This document shows positions 15,789 through 25,761 of a stretch of DNA of 40,894 bases, one piece after another. The notes beneath the pieces were generated by a model. That model was not told where the DNA came from, searched no databases, and saw only the letters and a program-made list of their open reading frames with translations. The stretch lies in NCBI GenBank assembly GCA_016787925.1, contig JAEUSK010000095.1, positions 1 to 40,894 of the forward strand, given 5' to 3'. This stretch comes from a bacterium. GTDB lineage: Bacteria > CLD3 > SB21. Within the stretch, counting starts at the first letter, position 1. Every line of letters begins with the position of its first letter. A program made the position numbers and the translations under genes.

Positions 15789-17696
15789 ATGTACGATGTT
15801 GTTATAGTCGGAGGCGGACATGCCGGTTACGAGGCCGCCTTTGCTTCGTCACGAATGGGTTGTAAAACGCTGCTGGTTTCCATGGAGGTTTCCAAGATAG
15901 GAACTCTATCATGCAATCCTGCGATCGGAGGAACGGCCAAAGGCCATCTTGTAAAAGAAATCGATGCGCTCGGCGGAGAAATGGGCTTCATAACAGATCG
16001 CGTGGGAATTCAGTTCCGCATCCTTAATCGTTCACGCGGCCCTGCAGTTTGGTCCCCTCGTGCACAAGTAGATCGCGCAGGATACCCGAGTACAACTCAG
16101 ATGCTCCTGAAAAAAGAAAAGAATCTAGAGCTCTTGAATGCAAACATAATTGATCTTAAAATTGACCACAACAAGATACATGCAATCGTTACTTCTGATG
16201 GCCGTGTCATATCTTGCAAAAGTGCGATCTTAACTTGCGGAACATTTTTGAACGGGATCATTCACATCGGCCTCAAGAACCAAAACGCCGGACGATATGG
16301 AGAAGCTCCCGCTAAAGGTATCACAGAAGCGCTTGTGAGTTTGGGTTTTGAAAGCGGCAGATTGAAAACAGGAACACCTCCTCGTGTTCATAAAGACACC
16401 ATTAATTTTTCGGCGTGTGAAGCACAATATGGAGATGCGACGCCGGAACCATTTTCATGTCGAACAGAGAGAATAACGAATAAACAGATTCCCTGCCACC
16501 TGACATATACTAATGAAACCACACATGATCTTCTGAAATCGGGTTTCGATCAATCCCCTATGTTTACCGGCAGAATTAAGGGTATAGGACCGAGATATTG
16601 TCCGTCAATCGAAGATAAAATTAATCGTTTTTCAGACAAAGATCGGCATCAGATATTCTTAGAACCGGAGGGATACGATTCTGTCGAATATTATGTGAAT
16701 GGCTTTTCGACAAGTTTGCCAAACGAAATTCAAGAGGCGGCTATTCGAACAATTCCCGGGCTGGAAAATGTCAAAATGCTGCGTCCTGGATATGCCGTCG
16801 AATATGATTTTTTTCCACCATATCAGGTTAACCTGAATATGGAATCGAAATTCGTAGATGGGCTTTTTTTTGCGGGACAAATCAATGGAACTTCCGGGTA
16901 TGAAGAAGCGGCAGCACAAGGCCTAATGGCAGGAATTAACGCTGCCCTGAAAGTGCAGAACAAAGAGCCATTCATACTAAGACGGAACGAGGCCTATATA
17001 GGTGTTTTGATCGATGATCTGGTCAATAAGAGCACTCTTGAACCGTACCGAATTTTTACGTCGTTGGCGGAATATCGCCTCTTGCTTAGGTACGACAACG
17101 CTGACCTCCGGTTAAGCGATTTTGGCAGAAACTTAGGCCTACTGCGTGACGAACAATATGACAAATATATGCACAAAAAACAGGCAATAAAAAATGTGGG
17201 CGATTGGATACAGACTACTAATGTTCATCCGGCTTCGATAAATCCTATTTTAGAAGTGATTAACTCTAGTCCAATTACGGAGCCCGTTTCCATATTGCAA
17301 ATATTGAAAAGGCCGGAAGTTTCTTTATCTGAATTTGTCAAGAACGGGGATATAATTCCTCAAGAAATACTGGAATCACTCAATTACAGAGACACGATGA
17401 GGGAAATTGATACTTCAATAAAATACGACGGATATCTAAAACGGCAAAACGAACAGATCGAAAAATTCACTCGAATGGAAATGAAAAGAATTCCAAAATC
17501 TTTCGATTACTCGACTATCTCTTCTTTATCAAATGAAGCAAAAGAAAAGCTAAATAAAGTCAGGCCGGATAATTTAGGGCAAGCAAGCAGAATCTCCGGG
17601 ATCACACCTGCAGACGTTTCACTTTTGATGGTTTATATTGAAAAAGGTTACAGGGGTCATTCAAAAGAATTTTCTGATACCACAAATATAATATGA
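15789..17696 (+). CDS. mnmG: tRNA uridine-5-carboxymethylaminomethyl modification enzyme MnmG
   Basis: FAD-dependent partner of MnmE in U34 tRNA modification. The 635-residue protein begins YDVVIVGGGHAGYEAA with the FAD-binding GGGHAG. It carries the typical SCNPAIGGTAKGHLVKEIDA, GRLKTGTPPR and GYEEAAAQG segments and the C-terminal GYxxR-type region (ASRISGITPADVSLL). The length fits the family. It lies between the parS sites and rsmG and overlaps rsmG by four bases (ATGA), implying coupled translation. Confidence 0.97.
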   Translation: MYDVVIVGGGHAGYEAAFASSRMGCKTLLVSMEVSKIGTLSCNPAIGGTAKGHLVKEIDALGGEMGFITDRVGIQFRILNRSRGPAVWSPRAQVDRAGYPSTTQMLLKKEKNLELLNANIIDLKIDHNKIHAIVTSDGRVISCKSAILTCGTFLNGIIHIGLKNQNAGRYGEAPAKGITEALVSLGFESGRLKTGTPPRVHKDTINFSACEAQYGDATPEPFSCRTERITNKQIPCHLTYTNETTHDLLKSGFDQSPMFTGRIKGIGPRYCPSIEDKINRFSDKDRHQIFLEPEGYDSVEYYVNGFSTSLPNEIQEAAIRTIPGLENVKMLRPGYAVEYDFFPPYQVNLNMESKFVDGLFFAGQINGTSGYEEAAAQGLMAGINAALKVQNKEPFILRRNEAYIGVLIDDLVNKSTLEPYRIFTSLAEYRLLLRYDNADLRLSDFGRNLGLLRDEQYDKYMHKKQAIKNVGDWIQTTNVHPASINPILEVINSSPITEPVSILQILKRPEVSLSEFVKNGDIIPQEILESLNYRDTMREIDTSIKYDGYLKRQNEQIEKFTRMEMKRIPKSFDYSTISSLSNEAKEKLNKVRPDNLGQASRISGITPADVSLLMVYIEKGYRGHSKEFSDTTNII

Positions 17697-18343
17697 ACAA
17701 TGACTTAAATCTAAATGAGTTTTTACAACGTGTTGATAAACAAATACTTGAAACATCTGATTTACAGAAAAAACAGTTTGGGGTGTTTTTCAGATTGTTG
17801 GTCGAATGGAATTCAAACGTTAATTTGATCTCACGGAACGAAAAAAATATTGTTGATCGTCATTTTCTCAATAGCGCCTGTCTCGCACACTTCGTGAAAT
17901 TTGGCCCTGAAGACAAGATAATCGATATTGGATCCGGCGGTGGATTTCCTGCAATTATTTTAAAAGTATTATTTCCTCAATCTTATTTTACTTTGGTTGA
18001 CTCTGTGCGAAAGAAAACAGATTTTCTACGTTTAGTAGTTAAGGATCTGGGATTGACTAAAATAGACATAATAAATGATAGAGCTGAAAAAATATCTTCT
18101 GTGAAAGAATTTCATAAATCTTTTGACTACGTTACTGCACGTGCAGTTTCTTCATTAAAAGATCTTGTCGGTCTGTCAAAACCGTTTCTTAAGGAAAATG
18201 GAAATATGATTTTCTTAAAAGGGAGAAGTTATGCTGATGAAATAACAGCTGCGACGGTTGATCCGCGACTACTGAAAATACACAAACTGTGTTCCATTGC
18301 AGAAAACCAGGACGGCGTGCTTCTTGTCATTTCCGCTCATTAA
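17693..18343 (+). CDS. rsmG: 16S rRNA (guanine-N7)-methyltransferase RsmG
   Basis: Methylates G527 (E. coli numbering) of 16S rRNA using SAM. The 216-residue protein shows VEWNSNVNLISR, the SAM-binding DIGSGGGFPAIILK around residues 81-94, FTLVDSVRKKTDFL, and TARAVSSLKDL. It follows mnmG with a 4-base overlap, the classical gidA-gidB order. In many bacteria parA and parB come next; here a terminator-like hairpin and sprA follow. Confidence 0.95.
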   Translation: MNNDLNLNEFLQRVDKQILETSDLQKKQFGVFFRLLVEWNSNVNLISRNEKNIVDRHFLNSACLAHFVKFGPEDKIIDIGSGGGFPAIILKVLFPQSYFTLVDSVRKKTDFLRLVVKDLGLTKIDIINDRAEKISSVKEFHKSFDYVTARAVSSLKDLVGLSKPFLKENGNMIFLKGRSYADEITAATVDPRLLKIHKLCSIAENQDGVLLVISAH

Positions 18344-18386
18344 GCAATATTCTCTTGAAATCATCACTTAAGTTGCTTACTTTTTT
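18341..18386 (+). terminator. Candidate rho-independent terminator after rsmG
   Basis: TAAGCAA (18341-18347, including the stop codon) pairs with TTGCTTA (18373-18379) and is followed by CTTTTTT. The loop is long (25 bases), so confidence is moderate. Confidence 0.45.
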
Positions 18387-18460
18387 CTATCACCTATGAT
18401 CAATCGTGGAGAATCCTCTAAAGACCCTTTTTACTGTTAACCTTCCCAGAAAAAAACATA

Positions 18461-18489
18461 TTGAGTTGGTTAATTCCAAAATGTATTTT
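18461..18489 (+). promoter_or_regulatory. Candidate sprA promoter
   Basis: TTGAGT (18461-18466) and TATTTT (18484-18489) are 17 bases apart and 48 bases before the sprA start. With the hairpin behind rsmG, this suggests that sprA is a separate transcription unit. The rest of the 193-base gap shows nothing else. Confidence 0.4.
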
Positions 18490-18536
18490 GGACAATCGCG
18501 ATTCTTACCGCTTACATATTACAGTAAGGTGATGGC

Positions 18537-21500
18537 GTGGGATTTATCTCTGAGATCGTTTTGTTTATAAAGAAAAACTTACCAAAGAAATTAGTTTTAT
18601 CTCTTGTCGTCATATTCTGCCTCATCGCGCCCGCCGTTCTGCGCGGCCAGACCGACAACCAAGAATCAAATGCTAAATCCAGTCTCGACTCTTCTCAGCT
18701 CCCTTCTCCATCAATTTCCGATTCTCTGGAAAAAATCAAATATATGGATCGCCTCTTTCAGCAGATCGTAATGAGCTTCTCCGGATCTTTCGGAATCAAC
18801 GGCGCTATTCAGAATGTGGCAAACGAAACAGTTAAGGCCGCCATTCAGTATATGCCTCCGGACACCCTCATTCAAAGCGATTTCAGGTTGTATCCTTTCC
18901 AATATTTTTCGTCGATTTCAACAAACCCTAATGAAAACTTTTTGCTGCTTAAAGGCCCACTCATTGATTATTCTCAAACGCATACGCTCTTGCCAAACTA
19001 CGCCGTAAAAGTGAGGTTGGATTCAGCCGGGCAGTCTTACATCTTTTCTGATAGTTATGGCGCCTTGAAACAATCGTTACGAAAACCGACTATTATTGGT
19101 AAGCAGACTTACATTGAATCGAACTTCAACAATCAGCTTCGGAACACGTTCTACAAGTCCGTACTAGCAAATTTGTCAGGAAAGGACGAGCGAACATCGG
19201 GTGCGGTGCGCCTATTTACCGCATCGGTAACTACAAATGAGACCTTTACTAAAATATTCGGCGGCGATGAAGTCGCGGTTGACGCTACAGGAAACATCAA
19301 CTTAAGCGTGTCCGGCGCCTCTGAAAAATCGTCAAATCAGAATTCAAATACCGGCAAGAACTCCACATTTACGCCGAAATTCGAACAGCGCCAGCGATTC
19401 AATTTACGCGGAACCATCGGTAAGAAGGTCGAAATCCTCTTCGACCAGGACAGCGAGCGTGAGTTTGATTTTGAAAACAACATAAAGATAACATATACTG
19501 GTTTTGACGATGAAGTGCTTCAAAAATTAGAGGCGGGTAATATTGATCTATCCCTGCCAGGAACAGAGTTTGTCACAACTGGAGGACAAAACAAAGGACT
19601 TTTTGGAATCAAAGCGTTGTTTAAACTTGCCAATCTGAACATAACTACTATTGCCAGCATTCAAAATGGTGAAAAAACAAAATTATCATTAGCGGGCGGC
19701 GCTTTGAAATCTGAAATTAACAAAAAAGTGTACGATTACGCCAAAGCAAAATTTTTCTTCCTGGAATCCTATTACAGAGACAATTATGAAAATTACAGCG
19801 GACGTATACATGTCGCTGATCCCAAGAATGATATTTCGAATATCCGTGTTTTCCGTTATTCTCCCAACAATCAGTCTATTCCGGGTAACATACCTGGAAT
19901 TGCGATTAATAGGATGTCAATCCTTACTGATCCAAATTTGGCAAATTTGACCAATGATGAAATTGACACGCTCGATAATGGCCAGACAATAGACGGCAAC
20001 TTTCTTGAAATTAGTGAGGAGCAGTACGACTTAGATACTAGACTTGGGATTCTTAAATTACACTCTCCTATTGCGGACGGCGATCTTCTTGCGGTAACAT
20101 ATCAAACAGCTACAAAAACTGTAGGTCTCTTCACCCCAAGTTACCTTAAATTAAAAATGTTGTGGAGCAACAAGCCTAAACCAGCCGATTCATCATGGAC
20201 TCTTGAATTAAAGAATATTTACGACTTTGGGATAACCGGGCTTAGCGCAGACGATGCAAAAACGCTTAAAATAAGCTACAGAGCTAATGGAACCGGTACG
20301 GATCAAACGATTGTAAAAGACAAGAAAGGCAACGATATCGGCCTGCTCAAGATGCTGCATGTAGATGAGCAGGGCCAAAACTCAGAACCTGATGATATCG
20401 TGGATGAAGCACAGTACGGATACGGCCTTGATTTCTCAAACGGGTATTTGATATTCCCTAAACTAAGACCCTTTGACCCCAGCATTCAACAGCTGGATGG
20501 GTTTTCCGAAGAGGTTTATCCGGATACATTGCGAATATGGAAAACAAATTCAATTTATGACCTTGATCGCACGCCAACTAATATAACTCAGCTGCAAAAC
20601 ATTAATACGTTTAATATATATCTGTCCTCCAGCAAGAAAAGCTCAACCATATCATTGGGAATAAATATTCTTGAAGGCAGTGAAGAAGTTATACTAAGCG
20701 GCGAAAAACTAGAAAAAGATATAGGATATGCGATTGACTATTTTTCAGGAAATATTGAATTGCTCGATCCTCGCGCTTTGCTTCCAACCGCAGATATTGA
20801 AATAAAGTACGAACAAGCCCAGCTGTTCCAAATTAATAAAAGAACTATTTTCGGTGCTCGTGCAGAATATAGCTTAGCCGATTATGGATTAGGGGCTAAC
20901 TCTTTTATTGGAACCACGGCGCTTTTCCAAAGTCAATCCACTATCAACAAGCGTGTTCAACTGGGCGAAGAACCTTTCAGCAATTTTGTCTGGGACGTCA
21001 ATACCAGCCTTGAATTTAACGCTAAATTCCTGACTAAGTTGGTCAACTACATTCCTCTTGTCTCAAGCAACCAGCCTTCAAAAATAAATATTCGTGGTGA
21101 ATACGCCAAAATATTTCCCAACCCGAACACAAGTAACGGATTGATGAAAAATGAAGAAAATGGCGTAGCTTATCTCGACGATTTTGAGGCGGTTAAAAGA
21201 ACATTTCCTCTCGGCACCACGCGAAAAGCCTGGTCATTAGCAAGTACACCGCTTGAGAGACAGGCGGCTGATCGCGGGCACATCGTCTGGTTTGTTAAAC
21301 AAGAGGCTCGCGAAAAAATTTCGCTTATTAAGACCAACCCAACCGATAATGTTCTAACTCTAGGCCTGGCCTTTAAACCTAAATCCAATGATCCCATTAA
21401 TTCATGGGGTGGAATCATCAGGGGTTTTTCTTCATCGGCCGCAAAAGAACTATCTGAATCACGATTTATAGAACTGTGGATTAAAAACGTTAAAGGAACC

Positions 21501-24500
21501 TCCCGCATCAATATTGACCTGGGAGCAATTTCTGAAGACCAAAACGGCAATCGCGGAGAACCGGACCGCGAAGTGAAATCAGCGCTGCAGGTAGGTGTTA
21601 CTGAAGCGCAGGATGTGGGTCTAGATGGCCTTAATGACCAGCAGGAAGCCGATACACTCTTAGCGTTGGGAATTACGCCGGGATCCACGAATTTAACTTC
21701 CATTCAGCAATCAACAATCGATTCGCTTCAAGTCAGATATCCGTGGGGCATAATAAACAAAAGCGCGGAAGACCCCTTCGGTGACAACTGGAACAAGGAA
21801 CAATCGCAGCCTCAAAACATAGAAAACATAGAAAATGCCATTACTAATAACGACATCTCTGGAATAAAAGTGAACGGCCTTGAAAAAAACATCGAAGATG
21901 GAACAACGCGCATAGGCGATACCGAAGACCTCAACGGCAATGGTGTCATAGACCAACAGACCAATTCCTATTTTCGATATTCCTTTTCAACAAATAGGCA
22001 TAGCAAAGATACGTCTTTTGTTATCGGAAAAGGGAAGGACAATTGGTTCTTATATAGGATCCCGATATTAAGTCCGGATAGCGCCGTTAACGCCGTCATT
22101 CTGCCTGACATCACAAATGCAAGAATCTGGATAAATCCGGAAGACAATTCAGACGATGTCATCGCACTGCAGATCGCTGAACTTCAATTTGTAACAAGTG
22201 AATGGACTTTTGCAAAAGAAAATCCAAGCGGTGTCGTTGTTGACCCTAACGGGAAACAAATTGATAGTAATGATATTAAGAAGATTGTCGAAATTTCGTC
22301 AATAAGCACAGAAGAAGGCGGTGAATATCAAAAACCGCCCGGTGTTAGGCGAGAATATGTCCAAGGATCAAGTGATGGTCGCAAAAGAGAAATAAAGGAA
22401 CAATCACTGTCACTGAAACTCAACGATCTACCTGCCGGAGCATCGGCCGTTATAGTAAAGAATATTTCATCGTCTGATCTCAGAAATTACGGCAAAATGA
22501 AAATGTTCGTTCATGGCGACATCATACCGAAAGGAAACGTGCTTCTACCGGATGAAAATGAAAATACAGATAATAGCCCGATCAATTTCTTTTTTAGATT
22601 TGGCAATAATTCAACAAATTATTATGAGATTGAACACCCGCTATTTGCCGGCTGGGCTGAGAGGAATTTTGTGGAAATAAGTTTTGATGAAATAACAGCG
22701 TTTAAATTTGATAAAACGAATGTACCCGATCCTTTGACGGACATACGAACATTTATTTTGACGGACGGTAAAACACTACGAATTAAAGGAAGCCCGACCA
22801 TTGCCGGTATCACACAGTTATATTTGGGCGCGATTAATAACGAAACGGTATACGCATACACCGGCGACATCTGGTTTGACGAATTACGTCTCACGGATGC
22901 AAATGATAAACCCGGTCAGGCTGTGAAGGCCAACTTATCATTTAATCTTGCAGATTTTGCTTCCTTTAATGGATTTGTACAATATCAAACGTCCGAATTC
23001 AGAACCGTGGATCAGCGGTTTAATGCAAATTCCGGCGACACGCGTAATTGGAATATTAATACAAGTGTTGCTTTGCATAAGTTCCATTTGGAAAATTGGG
23101 GAATTAATTTACCCTTTACCTTCAACATCAGCAACAGCCGTTCCGATCCAAAATACCTGCCAGGAAATGATATACTTGTCGAATCTGCGAAAGACCAAAA
23201 CGACAAAGATCTAATCTTACTTCGATTAGAATCTGACGAAATAAGGAGACGGTCTGACAGTTTAAGATCTGTTACGTCTGATACCGTTCTGATTAATCCA
23301 TTTGTTAGAGACAGTATTCGTCAGAATAATATTTTGACCTTAGCAGAAAATTTTGAATCAACGCTGCGAACCTCGAACGTCTCCAAAGGATTCAGCTTAA
23401 ATTTTTCTAAATCAAAAAATGAGAAAAATTTCTGGCTTCTTCGGTATACTGTTGACAATATTACTTCCAGTTTCAATTACAATACATCAGAACAGAAAAA
23501 CCCACAGTTCATTTCCAACCGCAACGAATCTTGGGCCAGCGCAACTTCTTATAATATCGGCTTCAAACGAAAACCATTTAAACCTTTGAGCTGGATGCCA
23601 TTAAGCGGTATGCCTATGTTTGGCACCGTCTTCAAAAATATCAAAGAAACTGAATTCAACTACATGCTTTTTACAGGGGCTACGACTGATTTTTCGATTA
23701 CTTCCACGAAAAGCGAAGCCATTGAGCGGGATCAATTGGGCAACCCTGTAAACAAACCGACTATTGCAACGCTATCCTCCACACGAGGATATGGTTTATC
23801 AATAAGCCCATGGCAGACTCTTAATTCGTCAATAGGGGTCAAATATCAAACCGATTTGCGCGGATTATCTGCCGGCCAAATTTTGCAGGGCATTGCAAAC
23901 GGACTAAATCCGTTCGATGGTTTCAGTGATTTTGTTTTTGACCGTGCAATCGATACAATAAAAGGCGGGAAGACTCTCGACTCATTGATATACAACCGCG
24001 ATTTTGCAACTACGAATACGTTCAACGTCAACTATAATCCGATGACATTTCCGTTTTTGACTCACACGGCCAACTATACTTTCTCAAATACTGGAAGAAG
24101 GCAAAAACCGCCCATTTCAATTTACAATGAGTCTTCCTCTATAAGCAGACGTGTTCAAATTGACATGGGCTTCAGCATTAGATCTTTTATTTCATCTGTA
24201 AAAGAGCCGTTTAATCAACAAGGACGTAAAGATCAGGCCAAGCCCGATGACTCCAAAAAAAGCCGAAGAGATAAATTCAAGAATCTTAACCAAGGTACTG
24301 GCTTGCAAACCGGAAGAGAGGTGGCTGATACAACCAAAGACAATAGTAAAACTTCTATTTTAGATGTGTCCAGAAAAGTCGGTTCGGCTACCGAAAGAGC
24401 GTTGAAGATGATTAACGACGTTCGATTTACAATTGGGTTTGATAACAATTTTCAAATTAACAACACTGACAAGAAAATAGATCCTGCCCTGCAATGGTTC

Positions 24501-25469
24501 GGCTATACCACAACTCAAAATTCGGGTTTTGTTGAGAATATTTTCAGTTTTGATCTCGATACCATTAGACAATTCAATAAGTCAAAACTCGACACAAGCA
24601 AGAATCTTTTCAATTACAGCGCCGGTAAAAGTATTAATTATGGGTTTAACTATGGATTTAATTTTGTGTATTTTACGGTAGACCTTCGTTACGATTATGC
24701 AGAAAATAGAACTCTTAGCCCTCCGAACATTTTGCGGCGCACCGTTTCCAGGTCAACATTATTTCCTTGGTTGAAATTTTCTCCTATTCCTATGTTCTAC
24801 GATATCACTATCCGCGCGAATAATATTGGTCGATGGCCGATTTTCAATCTTATGGCAGGACTCACTAATAATATGGGTTTCGGGTTTACTTTTAATTCGA
24901 AAGAAACCGAAAACTGGATAAGTTTTACCGGAAATAACTTTACCGGCATAGATTCTACTCGGCTTAATGGCAGAAGTATACAGCTTGAAAGCGTATCAAA
25001 TCAGCAAACATTTCCTCAGATTAACTACGATATCGTATGGAAAGGCAATGTTACTCAAAACATAGTATTCACCAACACAAATATTACCGGTGAAAACAAG
25101 TCTTCCGTTCAAACCTCAAACACGAAGTCTATAACAACAAATATAAGTTATACAAAACGCGGAGGCTTTAAGGTGCCTCTCTGGTTTCTCAAAAAGAAAC
25201 AACTAGATAATGAAATAAGGGTTGGGGCTGTTGCCTCATATACAAAACGAATCGCTTACAATGAGAGCAAGAAAACCGATCAAACCTCCGATAAAACAAA
25301 AATTGATGATTCCATAACCTGGTCGGTTGAGCCGCGTATTGATTATTCGTTTACAAAATGGATAACCGGGGGTAGTTTTTTCAGATATGAAAGTTCAAAA
25401 ACTTTACGAACGGGAAAAATTACAAGAATTCTTGCCGGCATTGTTGTAAATATTACGATTGGCACATAA
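18537..25469 (+). CDS. sprA: Cell surface protein SprA, type IX secretion outer-membrane translocon
   Basis: SprA forms the very large outer-membrane beta barrel through which type IX secretion (T9SS) exports proteins; in gliding bacteroidetes it is needed for motility. The 2310-residue length is close to the family's roughly 2300-2500. A signal peptide (basic start, hydrophobic residues about 14-33, cleavage near LRGQ) leads to the SprA N-terminal domain. Typical segments include FDQDSEREFDFENNIKITY, KLEAGNIDLSLPG, YAIDYFSGNIELLDP and AYLDDFEAVKRTFPLG. The long C-terminal half is Tyr/Phe/Asn-rich alternating strands that end in IVVNITIG. A basic insert lies near residues 1890-1930. The GTG start has AAGGTG just upstream. 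No other T9SS gene is visible here. Confidence 0.95.
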   Translation: MGFISEIVLFIKKNLPKKLVLSLVVIFCLIAPAVLRGQTDNQESNAKSSLDSSQLPSPSISDSLEKIKYMDRLFQQIVMSFSGSFGINGAIQNVANETVKAAIQYMPPDTLIQSDFRLYPFQYFSSISTNPNENFLLLKGPLIDYSQTHTLLPNYAVKVRLDSAGQSYIFSDSYGALKQSLRKPTIIGKQTYIESNFNNQLRNTFYKSVLANLSGKDERTSGAVRLFTASVTTNETFTKIFGGDEVAVDATGNINLSVSGASEKSSNQNSNTGKNSTFTPKFEQRQRFNLRGTIGKKVEILFDQDSEREFDFENNIKITYTGFDDEVLQKLEAGNIDLSLPGTEFVTTGGQNKGLFGIKALFKLANLNITTIASIQNGEKTKLSLAGGALKSEINKKVYDYAKAKFFFLESYYRDNYENYSGRIHVADPKNDISNIRVFRYSPNNQSIPGNIPGIAINRMSILTDPNLANLTNDEIDTLDNGQTIDGNFLEISEEQYDLDTRLGILKLHSPIADGDLLAVTYQTATKTVGLFTPSYLKLKMLWSNKPKPADSSWTLELKNIYDFGITGLSADDAKTLKISYRANGTGTDQTIVKDKKGNDIGLLKMLHVDEQGQNSEPDDIVDEAQYGYGLDFSNGYLIFPKLRPFDPSIQQLDGFSEEVYPDTLRIWKTNSIYDLDRTPTNITQLQNINTFNIYLSSSKKSSTISLGINILEGSEEVILSGEKLEKDIGYAIDYFSGNIELLDPRALLPTADIEIKYEQAQLFQINKRTIFGARAEYSLADYGLGANSFIGTTALFQSQSTINKRVQLGEEPFSNFVWDVNTSLEFNAKFLTKLVNYIPLVSSNQPSKINIRGEYAKIFPNPNTSNGLMKNEENGVAYLDDFEAVKRTFPLGTTRKAWSLASTPLERQAADRGHIVWFVKQEAREKISLIKTNPTDNVLTLGLAFKPKSNDPINSWGGIIRGFSSSAAKELSESRFIELWIKNVKGTSRINIDLGAISEDQNGNRGEPDREVKSALQVGVTEAQDVGLDGLNDQQEADTLLALGITPGSTNLTSIQQSTIDSLQVRYPWGIINKSAEDPFGDNWNKEQSQPQNIENIENAITNNDISGIKVNGLEKNIEDGTTRIGDTEDLNGNGVIDQQTNSYFRYSFSTNRHSKDTSFVIGKGKDNWFLYRIPILSPDSAVNAVILPDITNARIWINPEDNSDDVIALQIAELQFVTSEWTFAKENPSGVVVDPNGKQIDSNDIKKIVEISSISTEEGGEYQKPPGVRREYVQGSSDGRKREIKEQSLSLKLNDLPAGASAVIVKNISSSDLRNYGKMKMFVHGDIIPKGNVLLPDENENTDNSPINFFFRFGNNSTNYYEIEHPLFAGWAERNFVEISFDEITAFKFDKTNVPDPLTDIRTFILTDGKTLRIKGSPTIAGITQLYLGAINNETVYAYTGDIWFDELRLTDANDKPGQAVKANLSFNLADFASFNGFVQYQTSEFRTVDQRFNANSGDTRNWNINTSVALHKFHLENWGINLPFTFNISNSRSDPKYLPGNDILVESAKDQNDKDLILLRLESDEIRRRSDSLRSVTSDTVLINPFVRDSIRQNNILTLAENFESTLRTSNVSKGFSLNFSKSKNEKNFWLLRYTVDNITSSFNYNTSEQKNPQFISNRNESWASATSYNIGFKRKPFKPLSWMPLSGMPMFGTVFKNIKETEFNYMLFTGATTDFSITSTKSEAIERDQLGNPVNKPTIATLSSTRGYGLSISPWQTLNSSIGVKYQTDLRGLSAGQILQGIANGLNPFDGFSDFVFDRAIDTIKGGKTLDSLIYNRDFATTNTFNVNYNPMTFPFLTHTANYTFSNTGRRQKPPISIYNESSSISRRVQIDMGFSIRSFISSVKEPFNQQGRKDQAKPDDSKKSRRDKFKNLNQGTGLQTGREVADTTKDNSKTSILDVSRKVGSATERALKMINDVRFTIGFDNNFQINNTDKKIDPALQWFGYTTTQNSGFVENIFSFDLDTIRQFNKSKLDTSKNLFNYSAGKSINYGFNYGFNFVYFTVDLRYDYAENRTLSPPNILRRTVSRSTLFPWLKFSPIPMFYDITIRANNIGRWPIFNLMAGLTNNMGFGFTFNSKETENWISFTGNNFTGIDSTRLNGRSIQLESVSNQQTFPQINYDIVWKGNVTQNIVFTNTNITGENKSSVQTSNTKSITTNISYTKRGGFKVPLWFLKKKQLDNEIRVGAVASYTKRIAYNESKKTDQTSDKTKIDDSITWSVEPRIDYSFTKWITGGSFFRYESSKTLRTGKITRILAGIVVNITIGT

Positions 25470-25590
25470 CTGACACAAAATTAAATTGTTAGTAACTTCT
25501 TTATTTCGGTTAATAAACTTCGGATTAAAATAAGAGCAAGGCTAAGAAAGAGCAAACGCAACTACTATTAACATTATGGTCAGAAGGAAT

Positions 25591-25637
25591 CAACAAATTA
25601 GAAAACGTAAACCAAATATAATCAATCTAATTTGTTG
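25591..25637. repeat. 12-bp inverted repeat in the sprA downstream gap
   Basis: CAACAAATTAGA (25591-25602) and TCTAATTTGTTG (25626-25637) are perfect inverted copies with a 23-base loop, followed by TTT. It lies in the 292-base AT-rich gap 25470-25761, which otherwise holds only low-complexity sequence (ACTACTACGACTACT, TATATATATA) and no ORF or RNA gene that I recognise. It may be the sprA terminator or an mRNA-stabilising hairpin. Confidence 0.5.
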
Positions 25638-25761
25638 TTTACTAACATATTAACTCCATAATACTACTACGACTACTAAATAAATAAATTAACAATTATA
25701 TATATATGATCCAAGTATAAAGCTTGATTTTATAGACCAATTGTTTTAATATATTCCTGCC

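Noticed and set aside
21170-21703. 177-codon antisense frame within sprA
   Set aside because: The sense strand encodes conserved SprA segments here; the antisense translation is Ser/Arg-rich with no recognisable domain.
25660-25720. ACTACTACGACTACT and TATATATATA tracts as a CRISPR or iteron
   Set aside because: No regular repeat-spacer arrangement exists; this is simple low-complexity sequence.
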